From Pseudomonas tritici (GTDB lineage: Bacteria > Pseudomonadota > Gammaproteobacteria > Pseudomonadales > Pseudomonadaceae), in the NCBI RefSeq assembly GCF_014268275.3, contig NZ_CP077084.1:4030001-4094000 (forward strand): DNA of 64,000 nt, in the 5' to 3' direction. Made by a program: the position numbers and the translations under genes. Below the pieces are notes generated by a model, which was not told the origin of the DNA, did no database searches, and saw only the letters and a program-made list of their open reading frames with translations. Below are positions 28,825-37,095 of the stretch, in pieces (the first letter of the stretch is position 1; each line of letters opens with the position of its first letter).

Positions 28825-29760
28825 ATGAATCTGAGCAAGGTCGACCTCAACCTGTTTATCGTCTTTGACGCGATCTACACCGAAGCCAACCTGACCCGCG
28901 CCGGGCAGATTGTCGGCATCACCCAACCGGCGGTGTCCAACGCTCTGGCACGCCTGCGCGAGACCTTCAACGACCCGCTGTTCGTGCGTACTGCCCAAGG
29001 CATGGTGCCCACGCCGATGGCGCAGAACATCATCGGCCCCGTGCGTAATGCATTGTCGTTGCTGCGGGTGTCGGTGCAGGAAAGCCGGATTTTCAACCCG
29101 CAGCAGGCGGCCAAGACCTACCGCATCAGCATGACCGACCTCACCGAGGCGGTGATTCTGCCGCCGCTGTTCCAGCGCTTGCGCCGCCTGGCGCCGACGG
29201 TGGTGATCGAGAGTTTCCTGTCCAAACGCCGCGAGACCACCAAGGAATTGGCCGCCGGGCGCCTGGACTTTGCCGTGGATGCGCCGCTCAACACCGACCC
29301 GCAGGTGCGCCACGTCAAGCTGATGGAAGACCGCTATGTGTGCGCCATGCGCAAGGGTCATCCTATGGCTGGCAAAGACAAGCTGACGCTGGATGACTAC
29401 CTGGCGCTGACCCACATCCATATCTCCAGCCGCCGCAACGGCTTGGGCCACGTTGACCTGGCACTGGGCAAAATGGGCATCCAGCGCAAGATCGCCCTGC
29501 GCTCCCAGCACTACCTGATGGCCTCGCAAGTGTTGCAGCAGACCGACATGGTCATGACCGTGCCCGAACGCTTCGCCCGCCGCCACGAACTGCACTGGTT
29601 CAACCTGCCGGTCAACGATGTGCCGCCGGTGGAAACCCACCTGTACTGGCACGAAAGCACCGATCAAGACCCGGCGAACCGTTGGATGCGCGAGCAGATG
29701 ATCGAGTTGTGCCAGCAGGTGACGGCCCATGAAAAGAAGTTGGATGGCAAACAAGCCTGA
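28825..29760 (+). CDS. LysR-family transcriptional regulator
   Basis: A 311-aa LysR regulator. The winged HTH is DLNLFIVFDAIYTEANLTRA with ITQPAVSNALARLRETFNDP, the variant found in NodD/LeuO-like LysR proteins. The effector domain starts near residue 90 (KTYRISMTDLTEAVILPPLF). It is divergent from the acyl-CoA dehydrogenase and probably controls it. The stop codon is followed one base later by a REPIN. Confidence 0.9.
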   Translation: MNLSKVDLNLFIVFDAIYTEANLTRAGQIVGITQPAVSNALARLRETFNDPLFVRTAQGMVPTPMAQNIIGPVRNALSLLRVSVQESRIFNPQQAAKTYRISMTDLTEAVILPPLFQRLRRLAPTVVIESFLSKRRETTKELAAGRLDFAVDAPLNTDPQVRHVKLMEDRYVCAMRKGHPMAGKDKLTLDDYLALTHIHISSRRNGLGHVDLALGKMGIQRKIALRSQHYLMASQVLQQTDMVMTVPERFARRHELHWFNLPVNDVPPVETHLYWHESTDQDPANRWMREQMIELCQQVTAHEKKLDGKQA

Positions 29761-29761
29761 C

Positions 29762-29910
29762 TGTAGTGAGCGGGCTTGTCGAATCGTCGCACCGCCCGCG
29801 CTGGGTGGCGAAGCCGCCCTAGACAAGACACCACCGAGTCCCAGATAAACCCAGGTCGCCCGGTTTGGGGCGGCTTCGCCACCCAGCGCGGGGCAAGCCC
29901 GCTCACTACA
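29762..29910. repeat. Composite REPIN with an inner inverted repeat
   Basis: The outer arms are TGTAGTGAGCGGGCTTG (29762-29778) and CAAGCCCGCTCACTACA (29894-29910), a perfect match. Nested inside are 25-bp arms with core GCGCTGGGTGGCGAAGCC (29795-29819) and GGCTTCGCCACCCAGCGC (29868-29892). The whole 149 bp can fold as two stacked stems. It separates the LysR gene from liuR. Confidence 0.85.
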
Positions 29911-29922
29911 AGAGCGCGCCCC

Positions 29923-29938
29923 TTGACGTTAACGTCAA
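29923..29938. promoter_or_regulatory. LiuR operator upstream of liuR
   Basis: TTGACGTTAACGTCAA is a perfect 16-bp palindrome 44 bp before the liuR start. Related sites occur before the ligase/liuA pair (38758-38815). MerR-family LiuR is known to control branched-chain degradation genes through such A/T-flanked ACGT palindromes; the assignment here rests on this match and context. Confidence 0.75.
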
Positions 29939-29982
29939 GCAGCCATTAGCTTAGCGCCCAAGACATCTTCTCGGGCACACCC

Positions 29983-30375
29983 ATGAGCACGACCTACAGC
30001 ATCTCCGACCTCGCCCGCGAGCTCGACATCACCACACGCGCCATTCGCTTCTACGAAGAACAAGGCCTGCTGGCCCCGGAACGCCGGGGCCAGGAGCGCA
30101 TCTACTCGGCGCGCGACAAGGTCAGCCTCAAGCTGATCCTGCGTGGCAAGCGCATCGGGTTTTCCCTGGCCGAATGCCGCGAGCTGATCGAGCTCTACGA
30201 CCCCTCCGGCGGCAACCACATCCAACTCAACAGCATGCTGGCCAAGATCGCCGAGCGCCGTGAACAGTTGGAACAGCAACTGCTGGATATCGAACAAATG
30301 AAGCTGGAGCTGGACACCGCCGAAGAGCGCTGCACCCAGGCCCTGGCCCACACCATGAGCCAGGTTGGCCATTGA
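29983..30375 (+). CDS. liuR: MerR-family regulator LiuR
   Basis: A 130-aa MerR-type activator/repressor. It starts with YSISDLARELDITTRAIRFY, the MerR winged helix, followed by EEQGLLAPERRGQERIYSAR, and a C-terminal coiled-coil (LAKIAERREQLEQQLLDIEQ). There are no metal-binding cysteines, as expected for LiuR, which senses leucine-degradation intermediates. It lies 16 bp upstream of the HMG-CoA lyase gene and has its own palindromic operator. Confidence 0.9.
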   Translation: MSTTYSISDLARELDITTRAIRFYEEQGLLAPERRGQERIYSARDKVSLKLILRGKRIGFSLAECRELIELYDPSGGNHIQLNSMLAKIAERREQLEQQLLDIEQMKLELDTAEERCTQALAHTMSQVGH

Positions 30376-30391
30376 TCAGAAGGTAACTGCC

Positions 30392-31291
30392 ATGTCCCTC
30401 CCCTTACACGTACGCCTGGTGGAAGTCGGCCCGCGCGACGGTTTGCAGAACGAAGCCCAACCCATCAGCGTGGCGGACAAGGTTCAACTGGTGGACGCCC
30501 TCAGCGCTGCGGGCTTGAGCTATATCGAGGTCGGCAGTTTTGTATCGCCCAAATGGGTGCCGCAGATGGCCGGTTCTGCCGAGGTGTTTGCACAGATTCA
30601 GCGTAAAGCTGGCGTGACCTATGGTGCCCTGGCGCCGAACCTGCGCGGTTTTGAGGACGCGTTGGCGGCTGGCGTCAAGGAAGTAGCGGTGTTTGCGGCG
30701 GCGTCCGAGGCGTTCTCCCAGCGCAATATCAACTGCTCCATCAACGAAAGCCTGGAACGCTTCGCGCCGATCATGGCCGCGGCCAAGCAACATGGGATCA
30801 GCGTGCGTGGTTATGTCTCGTGCGTACTGGGTTGCCCGTATGAGGGCGAGATAGCGCCGGAACAGGTGGCGATGGTCGCGCGCGAGTTGTATGCCATGGG
30901 CTGCTATGAAGTGTCCCTGGGCGACACCATCGGCACCGGTACGGCGGGCGCGACGCGGCGACTGTTCGAGGTGGTCGGCGCCCAGGTGCCACGAGAAAAG
31001 TTGGCCGGGCACTTCCATGACACCTATGGCCAGGCCGTTGCGAATATCTACGCCAGCCTATTGGAAGGGATCACCGTGTTCGACAGCTCTATCGCGGGCC
31101 TTGGCGGCTGCCCCTATGCCAAAGGCGCCAGCGGTAACGTTGCCACCGAAGATGTGGTGTACCTGCTCAACGGATTGGGCATCGAGACCGGTATAGACCT
31201 GGAGGCGTTGATTCGTGCGGGCCAGCAAATCAGCAACGTGCTGGGCCGACCGACAGGGTCGCGCGTGGCCAAGGCAGGCAACGCCAGTTGA
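30392..31291 (+). CDS. liuE: Hydroxymethylglutaryl-CoA lyase
   Basis: A 299-aa TIM-barrel lyase splitting HMG-CoA into acetyl-CoA and acetoacetate, the last step of leucine degradation. Seen are VEVGPRDGLQNE (catalytic Arg/Asp), the metal ligands in HFHDTYGQAVANI, and the signature GLGGCPYAKGASGNVATED with the catalytic Cys. ATG 30392 is preferred over TTG 30365 because AAGG is well spaced and the shorter protein has the family length. It is also called mvaB. In P. putida the crcY RNA lies directly downstream of mvaB, as here. Confidence 0.96.
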   Translation: MSLPLHVRLVEVGPRDGLQNEAQPISVADKVQLVDALSAAGLSYIEVGSFVSPKWVPQMAGSAEVFAQIQRKAGVTYGALAPNLRGFEDALAAGVKEVAVFAAASEAFSQRNINCSINESLERFAPIMAAAKQHGISVRGYVSCVLGCPYEGEIAPEQVAMVARELYAMGCYEVSLGDTIGTGTAGATRRLFEVVGAQVPREKLAGHFHDTYGQAVANIYASLLEGITVFDSSIAGLGGCPYAKGASGNVATEDVVYLLNGLGIETGIDLEALIRAGQQISNVLGRPTGSRVAKAGNAS

Positions 31292-31311
31292 GTAGCGTAG
31301 CCGTGACAATG

Positions 31312-31341
31312 TGTTACCGCACACCTACACAACGAGTAACA
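31312..31341 (+). promoter_or_regulatory. Candidate CbrB upstream activator site
   Basis: TGTTAC (31312-31317) and GTAACA (31336-31341) form an inverted pair 18 bp apart, about 85 bp upstream of the sigma54 promoter of crcY. CbrB, the NtrC-type activator of the Crc RNAs, is known to use TGTTAC/GTAACA half-sites. Confidence 0.7.
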
Positions 31342-31423
31342 CGGGAACATATTTTGTCGTATTTGCCGTAGGCCACCTCCCACAAAAAAATCAAACCATT
31401 GATTTTAAAGGAATTTACAAAGT

Positions 31424-31439
31424 TGGCACGGCTTCTGCT
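31424..31439 (+). promoter_or_regulatory. Sigma54 promoter of crcY
   Basis: TTGGCACGGCTTCTGCT matches the -24/-12 element, with GG at 31425-31426 and GC at 31437-31438 exactly ten bases apart. The predicted start of transcription is near 31450, at GCATAACAAGAA. Confidence 0.85.
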
Positions 31440-31449
31440 ATCTCTATGG

Positions 31450-31822
31450 CATAACAAGAATAAAAAGCGCCAAACCTAATAAAAATAAGACGAAACGACT
31501 CTGACATAACAAAAACAACACGGCAGAGACGCAGCTAACAGATTTTTTTGGAGAAGATGTGCTTTGCAGGGTACGGCGTGCCGAAACCCGCAACCGGTTA
31601 GAGAAAAATAAAACTACCTCAGGTAGCTACCCACTGGTTGGATCGATAACGAAGAAGCAGATCAGCGCTCAAAAAAATACGTTTGCTCTTGACCCCGAAT
31701 GGGGGTCGCCAAAAACAGCGGTAAAGGGTAACGGTTGCCAAAAACAACAATAGACCGCCCCTCAATAATAAAAAAAGAGCACGCAACGACAAATTAAAGG
31801 GGACCCTAGGGTCCCCTTTGTG
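31450..31822 (+). ncRNA. crcY: CrcY-type small RNA (Hfq/Crc antagonist)
   Basis: An AT-rich, non-coding ~370-nt transcript predicted from the sigma54 promoter to a terminator at 31796-31819. It contains at least six A-rich CA motifs of AAnAAnAA type, for example AACAAGAATAA (31452), AATAAAAATAAG, AACAAAAACAACA, AGAAAAATAAAA, AAAAACAACAATA (31739) and AATAATAAAAAAA. The 3' half has the CrcZ/CrcY-like segments GACCCCGAATGGGGGTC and GGTAAAGGGTAACGG. These RNAs bind Hfq with Crc and lift catabolite repression when CbrAB is active. Position directly after mvaB is that of P. putida crcY. A 14-codon ATG frame (31557-31601) with GGAG upstream is noted but not called a gene. Confidence 0.85.
31796..31819. 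terminator. Terminator shared by crcY and the DUF6543/NEL gene
   Basis: A perfect 24-bp palindrome (AAAGGGGACCCTAGGGTC onward) lies 20 bp from the stop of the convergent toxin-like gene. Its A/T ends allow use in both directions. Confidence 0.85.
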
Positions 31823-31839
31823 CTTTCTGCACCGTGCGA

Positions 31840-34800
31840 TTACAGGGCGGTCCCACCTGAGGCCGCGAAGTTGTTGAACACCCGCCGCGTCAAGGTGTGC
31901 AGCGTTCGTTGTTCCAGCGCCTGCCGCTCAGCCCCTAGCTGCTTGAGTTCACGCTCAAAAAACACGCTTTGCATCGAGCCGTTCACCAGGATTTGATCCC
32001 TGCGCATACTCAACAGGCGCGCCAACCGGTCGACTGCCTCATCATGTTTTGTCTGCCACAGTGCTTTTGTGGCTGGATCTACAGCGGCGTCTTGCTCGCC
32101 TTGCAAATCTGAAATATCGAACAGCGCAGTGCTCTTTTCGTCTATCAGAACCAGGTCCGGCTTCATTAACGCCTCAAGTTCCTGAGGGTATCGGGTGCGC
32201 AGGTGCTTATCCCAGAACAGGCGCCCGATAAAAAAGTCCGCCTCTTTAGCCGCATTGCGCATTTCTCTTTGCACCTCTGCGCCCGCATTATCGATATCCG
32301 TTTGACTCACAGCGGCCTGTTGCGCAAACAACATGTCCCGGGATTGGACCGGCAAATCCAGCGATACCGCAAGCCGGGTGCGATAAGCCAGAATGACTTC
32401 AACCTGCTCGGTAAACCCGGGTCCTCTCGCCGCGACATCCCGTTCGGCAATGGCGTCTACCAACGCTAGACGAAACAACTTTCTGCCCGTGGATACCAAG
32501 GCGCCCTCTTCGCTCTCAACGCCTGCCAACTCGAGTGCCCTCGCCCCCAGCAATTCACTCTCAAGATTCATGAATTCGACCGAACTGCCGTCGCCACAGG
32601 TGACTCGATCATCGGCAGCTGCAAATAACGACGCTCGGATAGCCTGGCTTTCGCTTGCGGCCTCGAGCATGTTCCACACGCGCTGCGCCAGTACCGGGCG
32701 CGTCACATCACTGCTGAATTCCGCGCTGCGAGTAGTATCGGACACCACGGTAAAAAAAGCGGCTGACTCAGGATGGGCCCTGAGTTCGTCCCAGATCCCG
32801 CCGCGCCGGGCTGATTCGCTGGCCGACAACGCTCCCAGCCACAAGCCGCGCGCTTCGTCGACCGTGATGTGCTCCCCCAAATGCGCCGCGTTGAAAGGCT
32901 CACCCAGCCGCGCCAGGGTAGCCGCCGACAATGGATTGTCGTGCACGATGATGCGGTCCGGATGCTGATAAGCGTATTCAGGTAACGTCGTGATCCGATT
33001 GGTGTGCAGATCGACGCGGGCCAGTTGAGGTAGTTGTTCGGCGCCGATAGGAAAGGTCTCCGTGCCGGTATCCGAAAGATAAAGCTGGTTCAAATTGCGC
33101 AGGCGGCGCAGGTCGGCCAGCCATCCCAGGCGACGATTATCGCTGAGATTCAGAATCTTCAGGCTCTGCATTCTCTCCAGACGCAGGCGGCTCGATTCGG
33201 TCAACTGGATATCGTTTCCACTCAAATAGAGTTTAGTCAGCCCGGACCCGCCATTAGCGAAATCTGGCAGTTGCGTCAGGTTGTTCTCTCGCATGTCCAG
33301 CCAGCGCAAGCCGCCGAATGCGTTCAGAAAAGGCAGTGAGCTGTCTGAAAGCGCCATTCGACGTAGAACCAGGCTGCCCACGTGATCCATATTTGCGGTT
33401 ATCGCAGGCAATTCGCCAATCACTTCATGCGACAAGTCCAGTACATGGCCGATCGGCGTCTGATCCCCAGCCAATGCCTGCGCAGAACTTCTACGCCAGG
33501 CAGCCTTGATGGTGCCCGACACTCTGCGCCTGGCGCTTGCATAACCCGATCCGCCCTCCTGCTGCCAACGGGCCAGCGCCGTGTCCAAGTCTGCAAGCTC
33601 AGCTTCGAGTTGGGTCAACTTCGCCAGAAGTACAGCGTCGCCAGCGCCTTGAAGGTCGAGCATGACCTCGACCTCTGCCATGGACTTCGACGGGTACAGC
33701 GACATTGCTTTCATCGTACAAACAGACGGACGCTCGCCAGCGCCGCCCACCGGGCTGAGTGGATACCCTATGCGCCCGTCAGCCAGACGCATGGGTGATT
33801 TGAAACCGGGTTTGATTGTTTTCAAGCCAAGTGCGCGCCGGCTCGCCAGCTCGCTCAGCGGCTGTTGCGCAATCTGCATCTTCAAGCGTTGGGCAGCCCT
33901 ATTGAATTCGGCCCACCCTGTGAACTTGCCACTGCTTGCCATCCAGAGCGCGTTAAAGAACGCGCCTTCATCACTGCGCCAGTACTCTGCTTTTTCCGGG
34001 CCGCTGCAGAGTTTCCACTCCTTCAGGTCGGTATGGATAAGACGCAGTTGCCTGGGCGCGCTCGTATCGCCCACCCGGTCCAGCAGAGGACCATCGTAAG
34101 CGCCCTCGCGTAGCTCAACAGACACCCCTTCCAGAAGTCCGGGCAGCGAGGCCATCTTGTGCAAGGCCAGCCGTACGACGTCCAACGTGAATTGGTTGTC
34201 GAACAGAAGATCAGCGTGTGCCCGCATGACTCGCGCCTTCTGCCAGTAAACACGCGCTTCCTCGGCCAGGCGTAAAGGCAAACGTGACCCGGCCTGCATG
34301 CTTGTCAGTTCCTGACTAGTGGCATGGCTGACTATTTCTTCGGCGGCCAGTTTAGGCAGACCCGGAAAGTCGCGCTGGATCAGTTTTACATTCGCGTCAC
34401 TGGATACATCACCGGCTGATATCTCCCGGTTGAACAGCTTGACTTTGGTGCTATAGGCCGCCTCAAGCAAGCAATCCCGGTACCTCACCACCCTCGCATA
34501 ATGTGTACGCAAATACTGCATCAGCGGATCAGTATCTCCATCGTCACGTTCTTCGATCGCGGAGGACGAAGTCTCGGATGAAACGTCTCGGGTCCTTAGG
34601 AACAGCGTTGATACAGCCTCTTGCGTCATCTTTTTTTCGCCCAATAAGTGGCGAATTTCGGGCTCCGTCAACTGCTCCCTGAATGACGAAAAGAGGCGGC
34701 CACTTTTCAGTTCCTCATGCCCAAGCGTGACGACCGAGGACGAATCACTCGGAACAGCTGAACACCACACCTGATTGCCCTCAGCATCCAGCGCCACCAA

Positions 34801-37014
34801 CACGCGCGACTCGGGCCACATCCCACACTCGAGCAACAACTGGACTTGTGTGAACCAATCGACCTGGCTAAAAAACCAAGGGTCTGAGTGGCTCAACCGA
34901 TCAATAAATGACTGGTATTTAGCGGCGCATTCAAACCGCCGCAGCATATCTTTGAGGAGTGGCGCAGGCGGCCGGTGCTCGATGAACACCCGACGCAACT
35001 CGTCATCTGTGACGCCACTGATCGCCCTCGCCTGCTCGAGCTGACTATCGCTAAGGTGATCGACCGTATGCCCCATGCGACGCAACAGGGTTTGGCGATC
35101 CCACGTCAACGGTTGTTCGAACTCATGCACCCAAGCACCTTCGCCGTTATGTCGCACACGTGGCGCATAGCGGGTATCACCCTCAGGGTGCACAAACCTG
35201 AATTCGTTATCGGTACCGCTGGCTTTGACCTTGTAATGACCCCCCCCCTTTGCCGGCAAGTAGAGACCTGCTTCGTGCACATAGAGCCCTAGCGCGTTTG
35301 GCCGTTGTCCGTCGGGCAACGCAATTTGATGCAGATATGACCTCGGCTGGAAATCATACAAACGCGGTCGCCCTCCGAGTTCCACATGCACCAGCCGCTT
35401 GATGAACGCCGTATTTTTCGCTGTCTCCAACACTTTGGGCAGCGCCAGCCCCGCCAGATTGAAACCCACCGCCGAAAAATGTGCCCAAACCGCTTGGGCA
35501 TCGTCCTGAGACCAGGCATCAATCCCTTCACCTACCTCGTAGAGCACTTGCGCGGCGGCAACGACCAGCATCACCTCTCCCAGGAAAGGCACCACGAAAG
35601 AGGCAAGATTGAGAATATCCAGCGCTTTGCTGCCGAACGACCAGAGCCAGGCTTTGTAAACCCGATCGTCGACATCCTGGGTGGACACCACACTGGTGCG
35701 GGCATTGCTCATGATCAGCCGTATGCGCTGCATCGCGCAGTCCATCCAGACGTCTCGCCACGGCGACGCATAGGTTCCCTGACGATGGATCCGGCTTTTT
35801 TGCGCCGGGGCAAAATCCTGATCGTGGGCGTATACCGCCCCCGGATCCAGCAGTGTCTTCAACTGTGTAAAAAAACCATCCTGATCGGCAAGTGGCACGA
35901 ACTGGCTGAAGAATGTGCGGTATTCGACATGACACAAACGCGTCGTCAGCTCGTCGGTAAAGGCCGCAACATGGTCATAGACCTTGAGTGGATGGAGTGG
36001 ATCGCCGGGAATGTATACCAGGCATGGTCGGGGCACGAGCTCTGCACTCCTCACATTTGTCCGCCACACCACCGGACCGATGACCAGGATGTTCTCGATC
36101 ACAAAATTGAGTAACCGCAACGGCGAAAACTTCACCACTTCGCCGTCCCATTTGCGGTCTGCCTGATCTATTAACAGATCGTTGATCAACTGGTGGTGAG
36201 CAGCGCCGATGTCCCCCTTCATCAAGGCAATCTCAGCGGCCAGTTTCAACTGGTTCCGATGGCTGGTAATCAGGGTGCTGTACAGCTTGCCAATTCCCGC
36301 CGGCGTGGTGGTGGTCCGAATATGATTGTTGAGAAAGGTGCGCACGTACTCGTAGTAGGAGCTCCCCAGATCGAGTTCCCGACACAGTTTGGCGAACTCA
36401 TGAGGCTTGATACGCACTGGGAGTGACTGGACGTTACCTGGCGAATGAAGCTTGTCGCTTGGATATTGGTAAAAGTTGTAATAGGTGATCAAGTGGCAGT
36501 CCTGGCAAACCGGATCACTTGCCTCTTGCGAGGTGAAGTTGTTCAGCGCAGCCTCCAGCAAGCTGATGCCTTTGTAAAAATAGAATTGCGGGGCCAATGT
36601 GCTGGCGTGGGAAATCGAGACTTCTCTGGGGGCGGAATCGCATTCCAACTGTGTCAGCTTGCGGGCATAAAACGCTTTTCTGGTATCCAACCTCTGCCCG
36701 AACGTTTTCTCGATCGCTGCCACCAACAACGGCTCGGCGTACTCTGCTGGTCCCTTCAGTTCACTGAACATCTGATCGAGTTGGTTCAAGGACGTCCTGC
36801 TGCGTGAGTGGATCGTGCTCATGCGATCGCGCGCAGCCGCCGGGGCCTTTTTGTACCAATCCGGGATGTTCAGTGCCAACGAGGCCAGTTCGGTTTTGCG
36901 CTGATCCAGCGCATCGGTGTACCAGTCAGGTGTGTTGTCCTTGATAAGCCGTCCATGTGGACTGTGCTCGTCCTGAAGAGGGCGCGTCGGGGGATCAATC
37001 GTGCGGTGTGTCAT
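31840..37014 (-). CDS. Large effector-like protein: DUF6543 region, leucine-rich repeats, NEL-type E3 ligase domain
   Basis: A ~1724-aa protein. The first two thirds look like the DUF6543 'dermonecrotic toxin' region (DNTPDWYTDALDQRKTELAS near the N-terminus; hydrophobic LDILNLASFVVPFLGEVMLV near 485). Residues ~1190-1370 hold leucine-rich repeats (LTKLYLSGNDIQL, LKILNLSDNRRL, LNQLYLSDTGTETFP, LARVDLHTNRITTLP). The C-terminal ~340 residues resemble the NEL domain of IpaH/SspH ubiquitin ligases: DRVTCGDGSSVEF provides the catalytic CxD (Cys1473) and FFIGRLFWDKHLRTRYP a later conserved helix. ATG 37014 is chosen over TTG 37029; neither has a strong ribosome site. It lies downstream of the acyl-CoA synthetase on the same strand. 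There is no signal peptide; the delivery route is unknown. Confidence 0.85.
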   Translation of the reverse strand: MTHRTIDPPTRPLQDEHSPHGRLIKDNTPDWYTDALDQRKTELASLALNIPDWYKKAPAAARDRMSTIHSRSRTSLNQLDQMFSELKGPAEYAEPLLVAAIEKTFGQRLDTRKAFYARKLTQLECDSAPREVSISHASTLAPQFYFYKGISLLEAALNNFTSQEASDPVCQDCHLITYYNFYQYPSDKLHSPGNVQSLPVRIKPHEFAKLCRELDLGSSYYEYVRTFLNNHIRTTTTPAGIGKLYSTLITSHRNQLKLAAEIALMKGDIGAAHHQLINDLLIDQADRKWDGEVVKFSPLRLLNFVIENILVIGPVVWRTNVRSAELVPRPCLVYIPGDPLHPLKVYDHVAAFTDELTTRLCHVEYRTFFSQFVPLADQDGFFTQLKTLLDPGAVYAHDQDFAPAQKSRIHRQGTYASPWRDVWMDCAMQRIRLIMSNARTSVVSTQDVDDRVYKAWLWSFGSKALDILNLASFVVPFLGEVMLVVAAAQVLYEVGEGIDAWSQDDAQAVWAHFSAVGFNLAGLALPKVLETAKNTAFIKRLVHVELGGRPRLYDFQPRSYLHQIALPDGQRPNALGLYVHEAGLYLPAKGGGHYKVKASGTDNEFRFVHPEGDTRYAPRVRHNGEGAWVHEFEQPLTWDRQTLLRRMGHTVDHLSDSQLEQARAISGVTDDELRRVFIEHRPPAPLLKDMLRRFECAAKYQSFIDRLSHSDPWFFSQVDWFTQVQLLLECGMWPESRVLVALDAEGNQVWCSAVPSDSSSVVTLGHEELKSGRLFSSFREQLTEPEIRHLLGEKKMTQEAVSTLFLRTRDVSSETSSSAIEERDDGDTDPLMQYLRTHYARVVRYRDCLLEAAYSTKVKLFNREISAGDVSSDANVKLIQRDFPGLPKLAAEEIVSHATSQELTSMQAGSRLPLRLAEEARVYWQKARVMRAHADLLFDNQFTLDVVRLALHKMASLPGLLEGVSVELREGAYDGPLLDRVGDTSAPRQLRLIHTDLKEWKLCSGPEKAEYWRSDEGAFFNALWMASSGKFTGWAEFNRAAQRLKMQIAQQPLSELASRRALGLKTIKPGFKSPMRLADGRIGYPLSPVGGAGERPSVCTMKAMSLYPSKSMAEVEVMLDLQGAGDAVLLAKLTQLEAELADLDTALARWQQEGGSGYASARRRVSGTIKAAWRRSSAQALAGDQTPIGHVLDLSHEVIGELPAITANMDHVGSLVLRRMALSDSSLPFLNAFGGLRWLDMRENNLTQLPDFANGGSGLTKLYLSGNDIQLTESSRLRLERMQSLKILNLSDNRRLGWLADLRRLRNLNQLYLSDTGTETFPIGAEQLPQLARVDLHTNRITTLPEYAYQHPDRIIVHDNPLSAATLARLGEPFNAAHLGEHITVDEARGLWLGALSASESARRGGIWDELRAHPESAAFFTVVSDTTRSAEFSSDVTRPVLAQRVWNMLEAASESQAIRASLFAAADDRVTCGDGSSVEFMNLESELLGARALELAGVESEEGALVSTGRKLFRLALVDAIAERDVAARGPGFTEQVEVILAYRTRLAVSLDLPVQSRDMLFAQQAAVSQTDIDNAGAEVQREMRNAAKEADFFIGRLFWDKHLRTRYPQELEALMKPDLVLIDEKSTALFDISDLQGEQDAAVDPATKALWQTKHDEAVDRLARLLSMRRDQILVNGSMQSVFFERELKQLGAERQALEQRTLHTLTRRVFNNFAASGGTAL

Positions 37015-37029
37015 CGGTATGGCCGTCAA

Positions 37030-37051
37030 GTGGCGAAGTCGTGCGCCACTT
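37030..37051 (-). other. Hairpin between ligase and effector-like gene
   Basis: AGTGGCG-AAGTCGTG-CGCCACT forms a 7-bp stem in the 81-bp gap between the acyl-CoA synthetase stop and the effector-like start. It could attenuate read-through or mark a separate transcription unit; no U-tract is present. Confidence 0.35.
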
Positions 37052-37095
37052 TAGGCATCGCGCTGGCGCGCGCAGCAGTAGACATGCACCCCGCT

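Noticed and set aside
31559..31753. 64-aa plus-strand frame in the crcY region
   Set aside because: GTG start without proper spacing; the DNA is better explained as the CrcY RNA.
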